Assembly: GCA_013286385.1 (NCBI GenBank)
Contig: JABDFU010000004.1
Location: forward strand, 18,069-82,068
DNA from: Bacteroidota bacterium
GTDB lineage: Bacteria; Bacteroidota; Bacteroidia; JABDFU01
DNA length: 64,000 nucleotides
Direction: 5' to 3'
Shown here: in pieces, positions 11,556 through 19,744 of the stretch
How the letters are laid out: the number at the start of each line of letters is the position of its first letter
Numbering within the stretch: position 1 is the stretch's first letter
The notes under the pieces: model-generated
Seen by the model: the letters and a program-made list of their open reading frames with translations, nothing else
Told to the model about the DNA's origin: nothing
The model's database searches: none
Translations under genes and position numbers: made by a program

Positions 11556-12077
11556 CTAAAAAGTATTGGCAATTTCTTTTTTAATGTAATCAATTGCTAA
11601 TGAGGTAGGTAAGGACTTAATCCGGGAGGAGGATTCGATGAGTAGTTGGGCCAGCTCTGATGCCGGGGCAGATTCCGGAATTTTAATGGCCGCAAGATTG
11701 ACCAACTTTACAATTTCCTCCTTGGCATTTCTGACCATTTCCCAGGCGGCATTACTCATATATATCTGCTGAGAAAGGTTGTGCTCGAACTCTGAGCGTA
11801 TGGTTGAAATTAACTCGGCGTGAAGCTGCCTGGAGCTGAGCGTGGGGCGGCTAAGCCTCAAAACCAGGCCTGAGGGTGAAATCCGTTCAAGAAACAAAAC
11901 CACCCGTTCATAGGCCTGCAGGCGAATCGGTGTCGTCAATTCTTTAGAAGCTATTTTAAGATTTACCAGGCGTTTTTTGCTTTCATTGTCCAGGAAATTT
12001 TTAATCAGGTAAAAGGCGGTTAAAAAAACAACAATAGAAGGAATAATAATTTTCAGCAGTTCAATGAATGGATCCAT
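11556..12077 (-). CDS. Membrane-anchored conserved Bacteroidota protein (DUF7935-like)
   Basis: A 173-aa protein with one N-terminal membrane helix (IIIPSIVVFLTAFYLIK, about 10-26) and a helical cytoplasmic part with conserved-looking segments (TTPIRLQAYERVVLFLERISP, RSEFEHNLSQQIYMSNAAWEMV). This pattern is typical of a widespread but uncharacterised Bacteroidota family. It starts 7 bases after the stop of the OmpA-PD40 gene and is probably co-transcribed with it. Function unknown. Confidence 0.75.
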   Translation of the reverse strand: MDPFIELLKIIIPSIVVFLTAFYLIKNFLDNESKKRLVNLKIASKELTTPIRLQAYERVVLFLERISPSGLVLRLSRPTLSSRQLHAELISTIRSEFEHNLSQQIYMSNAAWEMVRNAKEEIVKLVNLAAIKIPESAPASELAQLLIESSSRIKSLPTSLAIDYIKKEIANTF

Positions 12078-12084
12078 GTTTTTT

Positions 12085-14175
12085 TTATTTTTCTAAAATT
12101 ACAAATTCTGTCCTTCGGTTTTTCGAGCGCCCTTCTTCGGTGTCATTACTTGCCACCGGCATTGTCTTTCCAAAACCTTTAAATCCCAGCAAGCGATCCT
12201 TTGAAATCCCCCTTTGCTGCAGAGCCTCTAAAACGGTGTAGGCGCGATCAGAGGAAAGAGCCAGATTATTCTGGTCATTGCCCACATTGTCTGTATGTCC
12301 ACGAATCTCGACTTTGATTCCTGAATTTTCTTTCATGAATTCAACAAACTCTTCAATTACGATCATTGATTCTTTTTTCAACTCCGCCGAATTTGTTTCG
12401 TAGTATATATTGTTCAGGGTATACGTTTGACCAATTGCAATTTCTTTGGTTTCCAGATCAACCTTAACGGGTTTTCTGAATCCCGAATCATTCAGGGATA
12501 CCAACTGAGAACTGAAAGCATAATCCTCCTTTTTAATCGTTAAAATAACATCTTTGGTTTTCTTCGTATTGACCATAACCGCATAGGTTCCATTGGAGGA
12601 ATCCACTACTGCTTCAATACGCTCTTTTGTTGTGGCATCTTTCACTTCAATTTTCCCTCCCTCAATAGGGTTCCCCGAAGGATCTTTTATCCTCCCAACC
12701 AACAGTTCTACATTTTCAGGTCTTGCTTCCTTGTATAAATCAAATGAAAAAATATCCCATCCTCCGACTCCCCTGCCCTTCACTTTTGCTTTCTGATTGC
12801 TTGCAAAATAACCCAGGTTGCCGTCCGTACTGACAAAAAATCCAAGATCATCCCCGACATCATTTATCGGATACCCAATGTTTACCGGCTCAGTCCATTC
12901 CTTCTTATCATTTTTACGGCTGTAAAAAATATCATATCCACCTAAACCCATGTGTCCGTCAGACGAAAAATACAAAGTTTCACTGTCGGAGTGCATAAAG
13001 GGGGACTTTTCGTTGCCCGACGTATTGATTACTGCACCCAGATTGACCGGAGGACTCCAATTTCCGGTTTTATCTCTTTCCGTTTTATACAAATCGGCTC
13101 CCCCGAATCCACCCTTGCGGTCGCTGGCAAAATAAAGCGTCTTGCCGTCTGCCGCAATAGTAGGCTGTGAATCCCAGGCCACCGGGTCGTTTATCCCGGG
13201 AACCTTTTGAATGTCGCTCCAATCGTATCCGTTGAAATCTGAATAATAGATGTCGCAATTGGCCTGCACCCCTCCTTCGTCCTTACAAATGGTAAAATAA
13301 ACATGCTTATTGTCTATCGAAAGTGAGGCTCCTCCTTCATTTTCACTTTTCTGATTAAAAGGGCTTTTCATAGGCTGACCCTGATCAAAATCTCCCGCCT
13401 TGTTTCTCTTGCTGTAACAGAAATATTCAGCCTCTGCATCGCTTTTCCAAACCCGGTCTTTTAGTTCCACCGGCATTTTTCGGGTAAACATCATCATCTG
13501 ATTGTCCGGAGAAATGATCGGCAGGTATTCATCCCTGACCGTACAGATTCCTTTTACCGGTATAGGATCGAAGGGCACCGGCTTTTTAAAAATCTCCGAA
13601 TAAAATTTCGAATACTTGTACATTTCTTTGGCCTGGTAAATAAAGGCATCGTATTTTTCATTGAACTTATTATCGTCGTCATCACTGAAATCAATGTACT
13701 TTTTCAAATACACTTTTGCAGAATCGTAATTCTCTTCTTCGTAATAACTGAATCCGACGTAATAGTAGGGATCTGAGTGGTACTTCGGACAAATCGAGAT
13801 AACCTTCTTGAAATAGGGTACGGCCGGCTTAAACGGTTTATTGTCCAGAATCAGAGTCTTTATTTTCTCTGCTGCAAACATATAATTGGCCTCCACATAA
13901 TCGGGCTCAAGGGCAAGGGAAGCTTCCAGAGCCTTCATCCGCTCCTCTTTTTTCAACTGTTTTTTATTGCAGCCTTTCTCATATAGCTCCACAGCCTTTT
14001 TATCCTCCATCTCCTGGCAGGAAACAAGTTTTACCTCTCCTTTGTTCTTTTTTTTAGGCGGCGCTGGTGCGGATTGAGCAAAAGCAAATTCACTCAGCAG
14101 TCCCGATGCAACACTCAGCAATACCGAAGCAAAAAGAAAAAAAAGGCCCGACTTGAATTTATTCACGATTTTCAA
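12085..14175 (-). CDS. OmpA family protein with PD40 propeller repeats and TPRs
   Basis: A 696-aa envelope protein: signal peptide (about 1-33), a TPR-like helical part (about 60-200), WD40-like PD40 blades (e.g. TLYFASDRKGGFGGADLY, TLYFSSDGHMGLGGYDIF), a carboxypeptidase-regulatory-like domain (about 495-570), and a C-terminal OmpA domain (VEIRGHTDNVGNDQNN, LALSSDRAYTV, GRSKNRRTEF) that binds peptidoglycan. It resembles PorE-type proteins that tie T9SS components to the cell wall, though many paralogs have other roles. The start is TTG 14175 or GTG 14168; the AAGGA just upstream suits the GTG better. It lies 17 bases after aroC. Confidence 0.88.
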   Translation of the reverse strand: MKIVNKFKSGLFFLFASVLLSVASGLLSEFAFAQSAPAPPKKKNKGEVKLVSCQEMEDKKAVELYEKGCNKKQLKKEERMKALEASLALEPDYVEANYMFAAEKIKTLILDNKPFKPAVPYFKKVISICPKYHSDPYYYVGFSYYEEENYDSAKVYLKKYIDFSDDDDNKFNEKYDAFIYQAKEMYKYSKFYSEIFKKPVPFDPIPVKGICTVRDEYLPIISPDNQMMMFTRKMPVELKDRVWKSDAEAEYFCYSKRNKAGDFDQGQPMKSPFNQKSENEGGASLSIDNKHVYFTICKDEGGVQANCDIYYSDFNGYDWSDIQKVPGINDPVAWDSQPTIAADGKTLYFASDRKGGFGGADLYKTERDKTGNWSPPVNLGAVINTSGNEKSPFMHSDSETLYFSSDGHMGLGGYDIFYSRKNDKKEWTEPVNIGYPINDVGDDLGFFVSTDGNLGYFASNQKAKVKGRGVGGWDIFSFDLYKEARPENVELLVGRIKDPSGNPIEGGKIEVKDATTKERIEAVVDSSNGTYAVMVNTKKTKDVILTIKKEDYAFSSQLVSLNDSGFRKPVKVDLETKEIAIGQTYTLNNIYYETNSAELKKESMIVIEEFVEFMKENSGIKVEIRGHTDNVGNDQNNLALSSDRAYTVLEALQQRGISKDRLLGFKGFGKTMPVASNDTEEGRSKNRRTEFVILEK

Positions 14176-14192
14176 TCCTTAATGCATGATGG

Positions 14193-15272
14193 TTACCTGG
14201 TATATGATCTGTTCCGCAGCACATGATCTGCCAACACCAGAGCAGCCATTGCTTCAACAATCGGAACAGCCCTGGGAAGAACACAGGGATCGTGCCGGCC
14301 TTTACCGGCCAGATCGACCATTTTCATTGAAGCATTCAGGGTCTTTTGCTTTTTCATAATTGTCGCAACCGGCTTAAAAGCAACTCTGAAATAGATATCC
14401 TCTCCATTGCTGATTCCTCCTTGTATGCCGCCTGAATGATTGGTAAGCGTACTTACTTTTCCCTTTTTAAGTGTAAAAAGATCGTTGTGCTCTGAACCTT
14501 TCATGCTGACACCTTCAAATCCAGATCCGTATTCAAAACCTTTGACCGCATTGATACTCAACATAGCCTTTCCAAGGTCGGCGTGCAGCTTGTCAAATAC
14601 GGGTTCCCCCAGACCCACAGGTGTTCCCCGTATTACACAGGTAATCACTCCGCCTATGCTGTCTCCTTCTTTTCGAACCTCTTCTATGTGTTTAATCATG
14701 AGACGGGCCGTTTCTGCATCCGGGCAACGAACCGGGTTTGTCTCTGCATCTGAAAGACTAAGTTCGCTGTATAGCTTGCTGAGCTTTACAGCTCCAACCT
14801 GAGAAGTAAAGGCCTGAATCCGTATTCCTGATTTTTTCAGCAACAGTTTTGCGATAGCACCCGCCACTACTCTGGAAACAGTCTCCCTGGCTGAAGATCG
14901 CCCCCCTCCCCTCCAATCCCTTCGGCCATATTTGGCGTCATAGGTGTAATCGGCATGAGAAGGACGGTAAACGTCTTTCAGGTGATCGTAATCTTTTGAC
15001 TTGGAATCCTCGTTGGGTATGATAAAACCAATGGGCGTACCGGTGGTTTTCCCGTCCGTAATGCCCGACAAAAACTTAACCACGTCAGACTCCTTACGCT
15101 GACTGACCAGTTTTGACTGGCCAGGTCTTCGCCGGTCAAGCTCAGATTGAATAAAATCCAGGTCCATCTCAAGGCCCGCAGGACAACCGTCCACTATTCC
15201 TCCCATTGCCTGGCCGTGCGACTCTCCAAAAGTGCTCAGACAAAATACGGTTCCAAAACTATTTCCTGCCAC
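14193..15272 (-). CDS. aroC: Chorismate synthase
   Basis: The enzyme makes chorismate from 5-enolpyruvylshikimate 3-phosphate with reduced FMN, the last step of the shikimate pathway. The three family signatures are present: [18 protein letters not shown] near the N-terminus, [14 protein letters not shown], and the [15 protein letters not shown] block. The length of 359 aa is normal. It is divergent from hutI across 165 bases and is followed by the OmpA-PD40 gene on the same strand, so those envelope genes may be read through from the aroC promoter. Confidence 0.97.
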   Translation of the reverse strand: MAGNSFGTVFCLSTFGESHGQAMGGIVDGCPAGLEMDLDFIQSELDRRRPGQSKLVSQRKESDVVKFLSGITDGKTTGTPIGFIIPNEDSKSKDYDHLKDVYRPSHADYTYDAKYGRRDWRGGGRSSARETVSRVVAGAIAKLLLKKSGIRIQAFTSQVGAVKLSKLYSELSLSDAETNPVRCPDAETARLMIKHIEEVRKEGDSIGGVITCVIRGTPVGLGEPVFDKLHADLGKAMLSINAVKGFEYGSGFEGVSMKGSEHNDLFTLKKGKVSTLTNHSGGIQGGISNGEDIYFRVAFKPVATIMKKQKTLNASMKMVDLAGKGRHDPCVLPRAVPIVEAMAALVLADHVLRNRSYTR

Positions 15273-15437
15273 GGCATAAAAGTACGGAATTTGAAACTTA
15301 TACCAATTTCCCCGGCATTAACTGAAACCAAACAGTTTTACATTACTCACCTCTACTATTTTGATATAAATGAGTTCATGAATGCTTCGCATTTCGTAAA
15401 CTTGTCAAGTTTCAGTATATCTTTAGTGAATCGCAGA

Positions 15438-16718
15438 ATGAAGATTCTGATAAAAAATATAGGCGTTTTGGTTCAAACGGAAGAGGCTTCAGGCGAAGGC
15501 TCTGGCAAGGGTTCTGGAGAAGGCTCAAGGCAAAAGGTCTGCGGAGCCCGGATGAGCGTACTTCCCTGCCTGAAAGACGCATGGATTGCCCTTGATTCGG
15601 GCCTTATAGCCGATTACGGGCCAATGGATAGCTTCCCCGGAATTTCAGACTGGTCGAACCTGAAGGTAATTGACGCTACTGGTAAGTGCGTTTTTCCAAG
15701 CTGGTGCGATTCCCATACCCATTTGGTTTATGCCGGCAGCAGGGAAAATGAATATTCAGACCGCCTGAAGGGTTTGTCTTATCAGGAAATCGCCATCAGG
15801 GGCGGTGGTATACTTAACTCCGCAGCATTGCTAAGAAAAACACCCGAAAAGGAGTTGTATGACTCAGCCATGCTCAGGATTAAAGAAGTTCTGCTTCAGG
15901 GAACAGGTGCCATTGAAATAAAAAGCGGGTACGGTCTCGACCTCGAAAGTGAACTGAAAATGCTCAGGGTAATAAAAAAAATAAAGGACACGAGTCCCCT
16001 GACCGTTAAGTCTACTTTTCTGGGTGCTCATGCCGTTCCTTCAGAGTTTAAAGGGAATACTGCCGGATACCTGAATTACCTGATCGCCGAAATGCTTCCT
16101 GCCATTGCCTCAGAAGGACTTGCCGATTATTGCGATGTGTTCTGTGAAAAAAACTATTTCAGCAAGGAAGAAACGCTGAAGGTTCTGGAGGCCGGTCTCA
16201 AACACGGCCTCAGGCCAAAGGTTCATGCCGAGCAATTGAGTCACAGCGGTGGCATTGAAGCAGGAGTTTGTTGTAATGCGATAAGCGTAGATCACCTTGA
16301 ATTTGCCAGCGATAGTGATATTGAGTTCCTTAGGAATTCATCCACTATGCCAACTATTCTGCCGGGAGCTCAGCTCTTCCTCCAGTTACCATCCGCACCG
16401 GTGCGAAAAATGATAGCAGCAGGACTTCCCCTGGCAATTGCCAGCGACTTCAATCCGGGAAGCTGCCCAAGCGGAAACATGAATTTAATGCTGGGACTGG
16501 GCTGCATGCTTTACAAGATGACTCCCGAAGAAGTTATTCATGCCGGCACCCTGAATTCAGCCTATGCAATGGACCTTAGCTCCAGCCATGGCAGCATAGC
16601 CATCGGCAAAAAAGCAAATCTGTTTATTACCCGTGAAATCCCTGGCTACTCCTTCCTCCCCTATTCATTCGGAAGCAACCTGGTGGAAACCGTCATTCTC
16701 AACGGAGAAATTCAATGA
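15438..16718 (+). CDS. hutI: Imidazolonepropionase
   Basis: The enzyme hydrolyses imidazolonepropionate to formiminoglutamate in histidine degradation. Metal ligands are visible in the amidohydrolase fold: HTH in DSHTHLVYAG (His93, His95), the GAHAVP segment, HAEQLSH, and DFNPGS with the late aspartate. The frame extends upstream to 15147, but that part overlaps aroC antisense and is not conserved; ATG 15438 (MKILIKN) gives 426 aa, normal for the family apart from a Gly/Ser/Glu-rich insert at about residues 15-31. The gene overlaps the next by four bases (ATGA). Confidence 0.93.
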   Translation: MKILIKNIGVLVQTEEASGEGSGKGSGEGSRQKVCGARMSVLPCLKDAWIALDSGLIADYGPMDSFPGISDWSNLKVIDATGKCVFPSWCDSHTHLVYAGSRENEYSDRLKGLSYQEIAIRGGGILNSAALLRKTPEKELYDSAMLRIKEVLLQGTGAIEIKSGYGLDLESELKMLRVIKKIKDTSPLTVKSTFLGAHAVPSEFKGNTAGYLNYLIAEMLPAIASEGLADYCDVFCEKNYFSKEETLKVLEAGLKHGLRPKVHAEQLSHSGGIEAGVCCNAISVDHLEFASDSDIEFLRNSSTMPTILPGAQLFLQLPSAPVRKMIAAGLPLAIASDFNPGSCPSGNMNLMLGLGCMLYKMTPEEVIHAGTLNSAYAMDLSSSHGSIAIGKKANLFITREIPGYSFLPYSFGSNLVETVILNGEIQ

Positions 16719-18028
16719 GGCCTACCCATCGGTTTTCAGGCGAAATTTTCAAGTCCTCTGTTTTTTGGATGCTGATTTTTTCCTTTCTGCTCAAAACCTT
16801 TTTTCTGTTTTTTTTTTCACCCCCTTTCAGGCTCTGGGAAGATCATACGATCGCATTAAATATTTTAAGCACCGGTAATTTTTACATCGACATAGACGGA
16901 GCGGTAAACCATAGCTTTCAATTTCCCGTCTACCCAACTATTCTGTCGGTACTTTACCTGGTTTTCGGCTGCCATCCCATTGTCGCCTGCCTTTACAACA
17001 ATTTCATTAATCTGCTTACGGGTTTTGTGCTGGCCGGATTATTAAAAGAATTCCTTGCCTGCCTGAACCTGTCTTTTCTATCGGAAAAGAAAAGAAAATC
17101 AGTTATACGGTTAACTGTTTTTGCCTATATCCTTCACCCCGCAATTAATTTTTACACCCTCTGCAATGTTCACCCTTTTATCCAGAACATGTTCTTTTTG
17201 CTTCTGGCCACTTCAATGGGCTTGAGGCTTGCAAAGAGAGTGTCTTCACCGCAAACTCCGGACAGAAAACACACCCTGGTATTTGGTCTTGTTTTAGGCC
17301 TGGCCATTCTTGACCGGGGAACCGCATTGTTTTCAATACTCCCATTTACCCTTGTCCTTTTTTTCAGAAAGGGGCTAACGAAGACCATTTCTCAACTTGC
17401 CCTGATTCTGCCTCTTGCAGTTGCGGTCTGCCTGCCCTGGATCCTTCACAATTATGCTACCGATAAGATAACCGGGCTTGAATCCGCAGCCGGAAAAGAT
17501 ATGCTTAAGGGGCTCCTGAAGAATTCAGAAGGCAGCAATTATTTATCCGACGGCAGTTTTTACAGTGAAGCCTTTTCAAAAGCTGAGATGGACCACATTG
17601 GGAGGCTCACAGCCGGACAGCAAAACACCTATTACATGCAACGGGTCAGGGATATTTGGAAAACACATCCTGGATTTGCCATAAAAATGTACCTGATTAA
17701 ACTCAAAAATTTCTGGTGGTTCAGAACCCGCGCCGGAAATGAACAAAGCCAACGCATACAAAAACTTGTTCCGCTTTACAAATCGTTTTACCTCATTGTT
17801 TTACTGCTTGTTCTCGCTTCGTTCTATTACTTAAGAGGCAAAGTCCTGATTTTACTATCCGTTCCAATGGCGCTTTCGCTGCTTCAGGCAGCTTTTTATG
17901 TTGAAACAAGGCATCGCATAATTATTGAACCCCTGTTGATTTTTATTGCGTTGCTCGCCCTCACTTGCATTTTCTCCAGGACTCGCATGCCTTTTCTCCC
18001 GGAAAAGAATAGTAACTTCACAGATTAA
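16715..18028 (+). CDS. Polytopic membrane glycosyltransferase (GT-C fold, PMT/ArnT-like)
   Basis: A 437-aa protein with about nine to ten hydrophobic segments. The first loop carries an acidic pair (LWEDHTIALNIL) in the place where GT-C enzymes hold their catalytic aspartate, followed by FPVYPTILSVLYLVFG, as in dolichyl-phosphate-mannose mannosyltransferase and ArnT-like proteins. These transfer a sugar from a polyprenyl phosphate carrier at the membrane. Donor and acceptor are unknown. It sits between hutI and ftcD, overlapping hutI by 4 bases and 12 bases before ftcD, so it is co-transcribed with histidine degradation without an obvious reason. Confidence 0.72.
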   Translation: MRPTHRFSGEIFKSSVFWMLIFSFLLKTFFLFFFSPPFRLWEDHTIALNILSTGNFYIDIDGAVNHSFQFPVYPTILSVLYLVFGCHPIVACLYNNFINLLTGFVLAGLLKEFLACLNLSFLSEKKRKSVIRLTVFAYILHPAINFYTLCNVHPFIQNMFFLLLATSMGLRLAKRVSSPQTPDRKHTLVFGLVLGLAILDRGTALFSILPFTLVLFFRKGLTKTISQLALILPLAVAVCLPWILHNYATDKITGLESAAGKDMLKGLLKNSEGSNYLSDGSFYSEAFSKAEMDHIGRLTAGQQNTYYMQRVRDIWKTHPGFAIKMYLIKLKNFWWFRTRAGNEQSQRIQKLVPLYKSFYLIVLLLVLASFYYLRGKVLILLSVPMALSLLQAAFYVETRHRIIIEPLLIFIALLALTCIFSRTRMPFLPEKNSNFTD

Positions 18029-18039
18029 ATTTCAGGATC

Positions 18040-19731
18040 ATGGAAAAATTAATTGAATGTGTTCCTAATTTCAGCGAAGGAAAGGACTTGCATTTGATCA
18101 AACAGATCACCGATGAAATTGAGAAAACAGACGGCGTACGCCTGCTGAATGTTGATCCGGGTAAGACCACGAACAGGACTGTCGTTACTTTTGTAGGTAC
18201 CCCCGAGGCCGTTTGCGAAGCTGCTTTTCAGGCTATCCGAAAAGCAGCTGAACTGATAGACATGCGCAAACAGCACGGGGAACATCCCCGGATGGGAGCC
18301 ACTGATGTATGCCCCCTGATTCCTGTTTCGAATATCAGCATGGAAGAAACGGCCATATGGTCGAAAAAACTTGCCGAAAGGGTCGGAAAAGAACTGAACA
18401 TTCCGGTCTATTTATATGAAAATTCCCAACCCAATCCTTTACGCAAAAACCTTTCCCTCATCCGTTCGGGTGAATACGAAGGCTTTTTCAAAAAAATAAC
18501 CCAACCGCAGTGGAAACCCGATTTCGGCCCTTCGGTTTTCCCTGCAGCCACCGGAGCAACGGTGATCGGGGCGCGTGGTTTTCTGGTAGCCTACAATATC
18601 AATCTGAATACAACTTCTGTCAGACGCGCAAATGCCATAGCTTTTGATGTCAGAGAAACAGGAAGAGTGAAACGAGAAGGCCATCCTGTTACCGGAAAAC
18701 CAATAACAGACAGCAAAGGAGAGCCGGTCTATATTCCTGGGACGCTGAAATCGGTAAAAGCCATAGGCTGGTACATTGAAGAATTTGGCATTGCCCAGAT
18801 ATCTATGAACCTGACCGACATTTCGGTTACTCCGGTACATGCAGCTTTCGAGGAAGTATCCAAAAAAGCCATGGAAAGGGGCATCCGTGTCACCGGATCT
18901 GAATTGGTCGGACTTATTCCTTTAGACGCTTTACTGCAGGCAGGAAGGTATTTTCTTCACATGCAAAAACGCTCCCTTGGCATCTCTGAAAAAGAGTTGA
19001 TAAAAATTGCGGTCAAATCATTGGGGCTCGAAGAACTGGGCCCCTTTAAACCTGACGAGCGCATAATCGAATATTTACTGGCAGACAAAAGTTCATCAAA
19101 ACTGGCTAAGCTTTCGCTAAAGGAATTTTCAGAAGAAACGGCTTCTGAAAGCTCTGCTCCGGGAGGGGGTTCTGTTTCAGCCTACCTGGGATCATTGGGT
19201 GCGGCTCTTGGAACCATGGTCGCCAATCTTTCTGCTCACAAACCCGGATGGGACGAACACTGGGAGGAATTTTCAAAATGGGCCGAAAAAGGGATGGTTC
19301 TGCAAACCCGGCTTCTTGCGCTGGTTGATGAAGACTGCTCTTCGTTTAACAATATAATGGCGGCCTTTTCGCTTCCCAAATCCACTGCCGAAGAAAAGAA
19401 CAGGAGAACTCAGGAAATACAAAGGGCTACTAAAACTGCCACAGAGGTGCCGCTGCAGGTGATGGAACTCAGTCTGAAGTCCATGGAACTGATTCAGGCT
19501 ATGGTAGAAAAAGGAAATCCCAATTCTGTTTCGGATGCAGGTGTTGCGGCCTTGTGTGCCAGAAGTGCGGTAATGGGAGCGTATCTGAATGTCACCATTA
19601 ACGCCAAAGGCCTTCAGGACAAAACGCTTGCACAGCAACTAATAAGCAAAGGAAAGGCGCTGCAGGAAAAGGCTGGTGCCCTGGAAACATCAGTGCTATC
19701 AGCTGTTAGCGCTAAAATAAACGGAAATTAG
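18040..19731 (+). CDS. ftcD: Glutamate formimidoyltransferase / formimidotetrahydrofolate cyclodeaminase
   Basis: A bifunctional enzyme of 563 aa that moves the formimino group from formiminoglutamate to tetrahydrofolate and then releases ammonia. The N-terminal transferase part starts MEKLIECVPNFSEGKD and has QHGEHPRMGATDVCPL and GARGFLVAYNINL. The C-terminal cyclodeaminase (from about residue 365) has SESSAPGGGSVSAYLGSLGAALG and DAGVAALCARSA. The fusion order matches animal FTCD and several bacterial homologues. It completes, with hutI, the last two steps of histidine degradation; hutH and hutU are not in the window. Confidence 0.95.
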   Translation: MEKLIECVPNFSEGKDLHLIKQITDEIEKTDGVRLLNVDPGKTTNRTVVTFVGTPEAVCEAAFQAIRKAAELIDMRKQHGEHPRMGATDVCPLIPVSNISMEETAIWSKKLAERVGKELNIPVYLYENSQPNPLRKNLSLIRSGEYEGFFKKITQPQWKPDFGPSVFPAATGATVIGARGFLVAYNINLNTTSVRRANAIAFDVRETGRVKREGHPVTGKPITDSKGEPVYIPGTLKSVKAIGWYIEEFGIAQISMNLTDISVTPVHAAFEEVSKKAMERGIRVTGSELVGLIPLDALLQAGRYFLHMQKRSLGISEKELIKIAVKSLGLEELGPFKPDERIIEYLLADKSSSKLAKLSLKEFSEETASESSAPGGGSVSAYLGSLGAALGTMVANLSAHKPGWDEHWEEFSKWAEKGMVLQTRLLALVDEDCSSFNNIMAAFSLPKSTAEEKNRRTQEIQRATKTATEVPLQVMELSLKSMELIQAMVEKGNPNSVSDAGVAALCARSAVMGAYLNVTINAKGLQDKTLAQQLISKGKALQEKAGALETSVLSAVSAKINGN

Positions 19732-19744
19732 GTACAACCTTCTT

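Noticed and set aside
15147..15437. N-terminal extension of imidazolonepropionase
   Set aside because: The open frame upstream of ATG 15438 overlaps aroC antisense and has no homology to the enzyme family.
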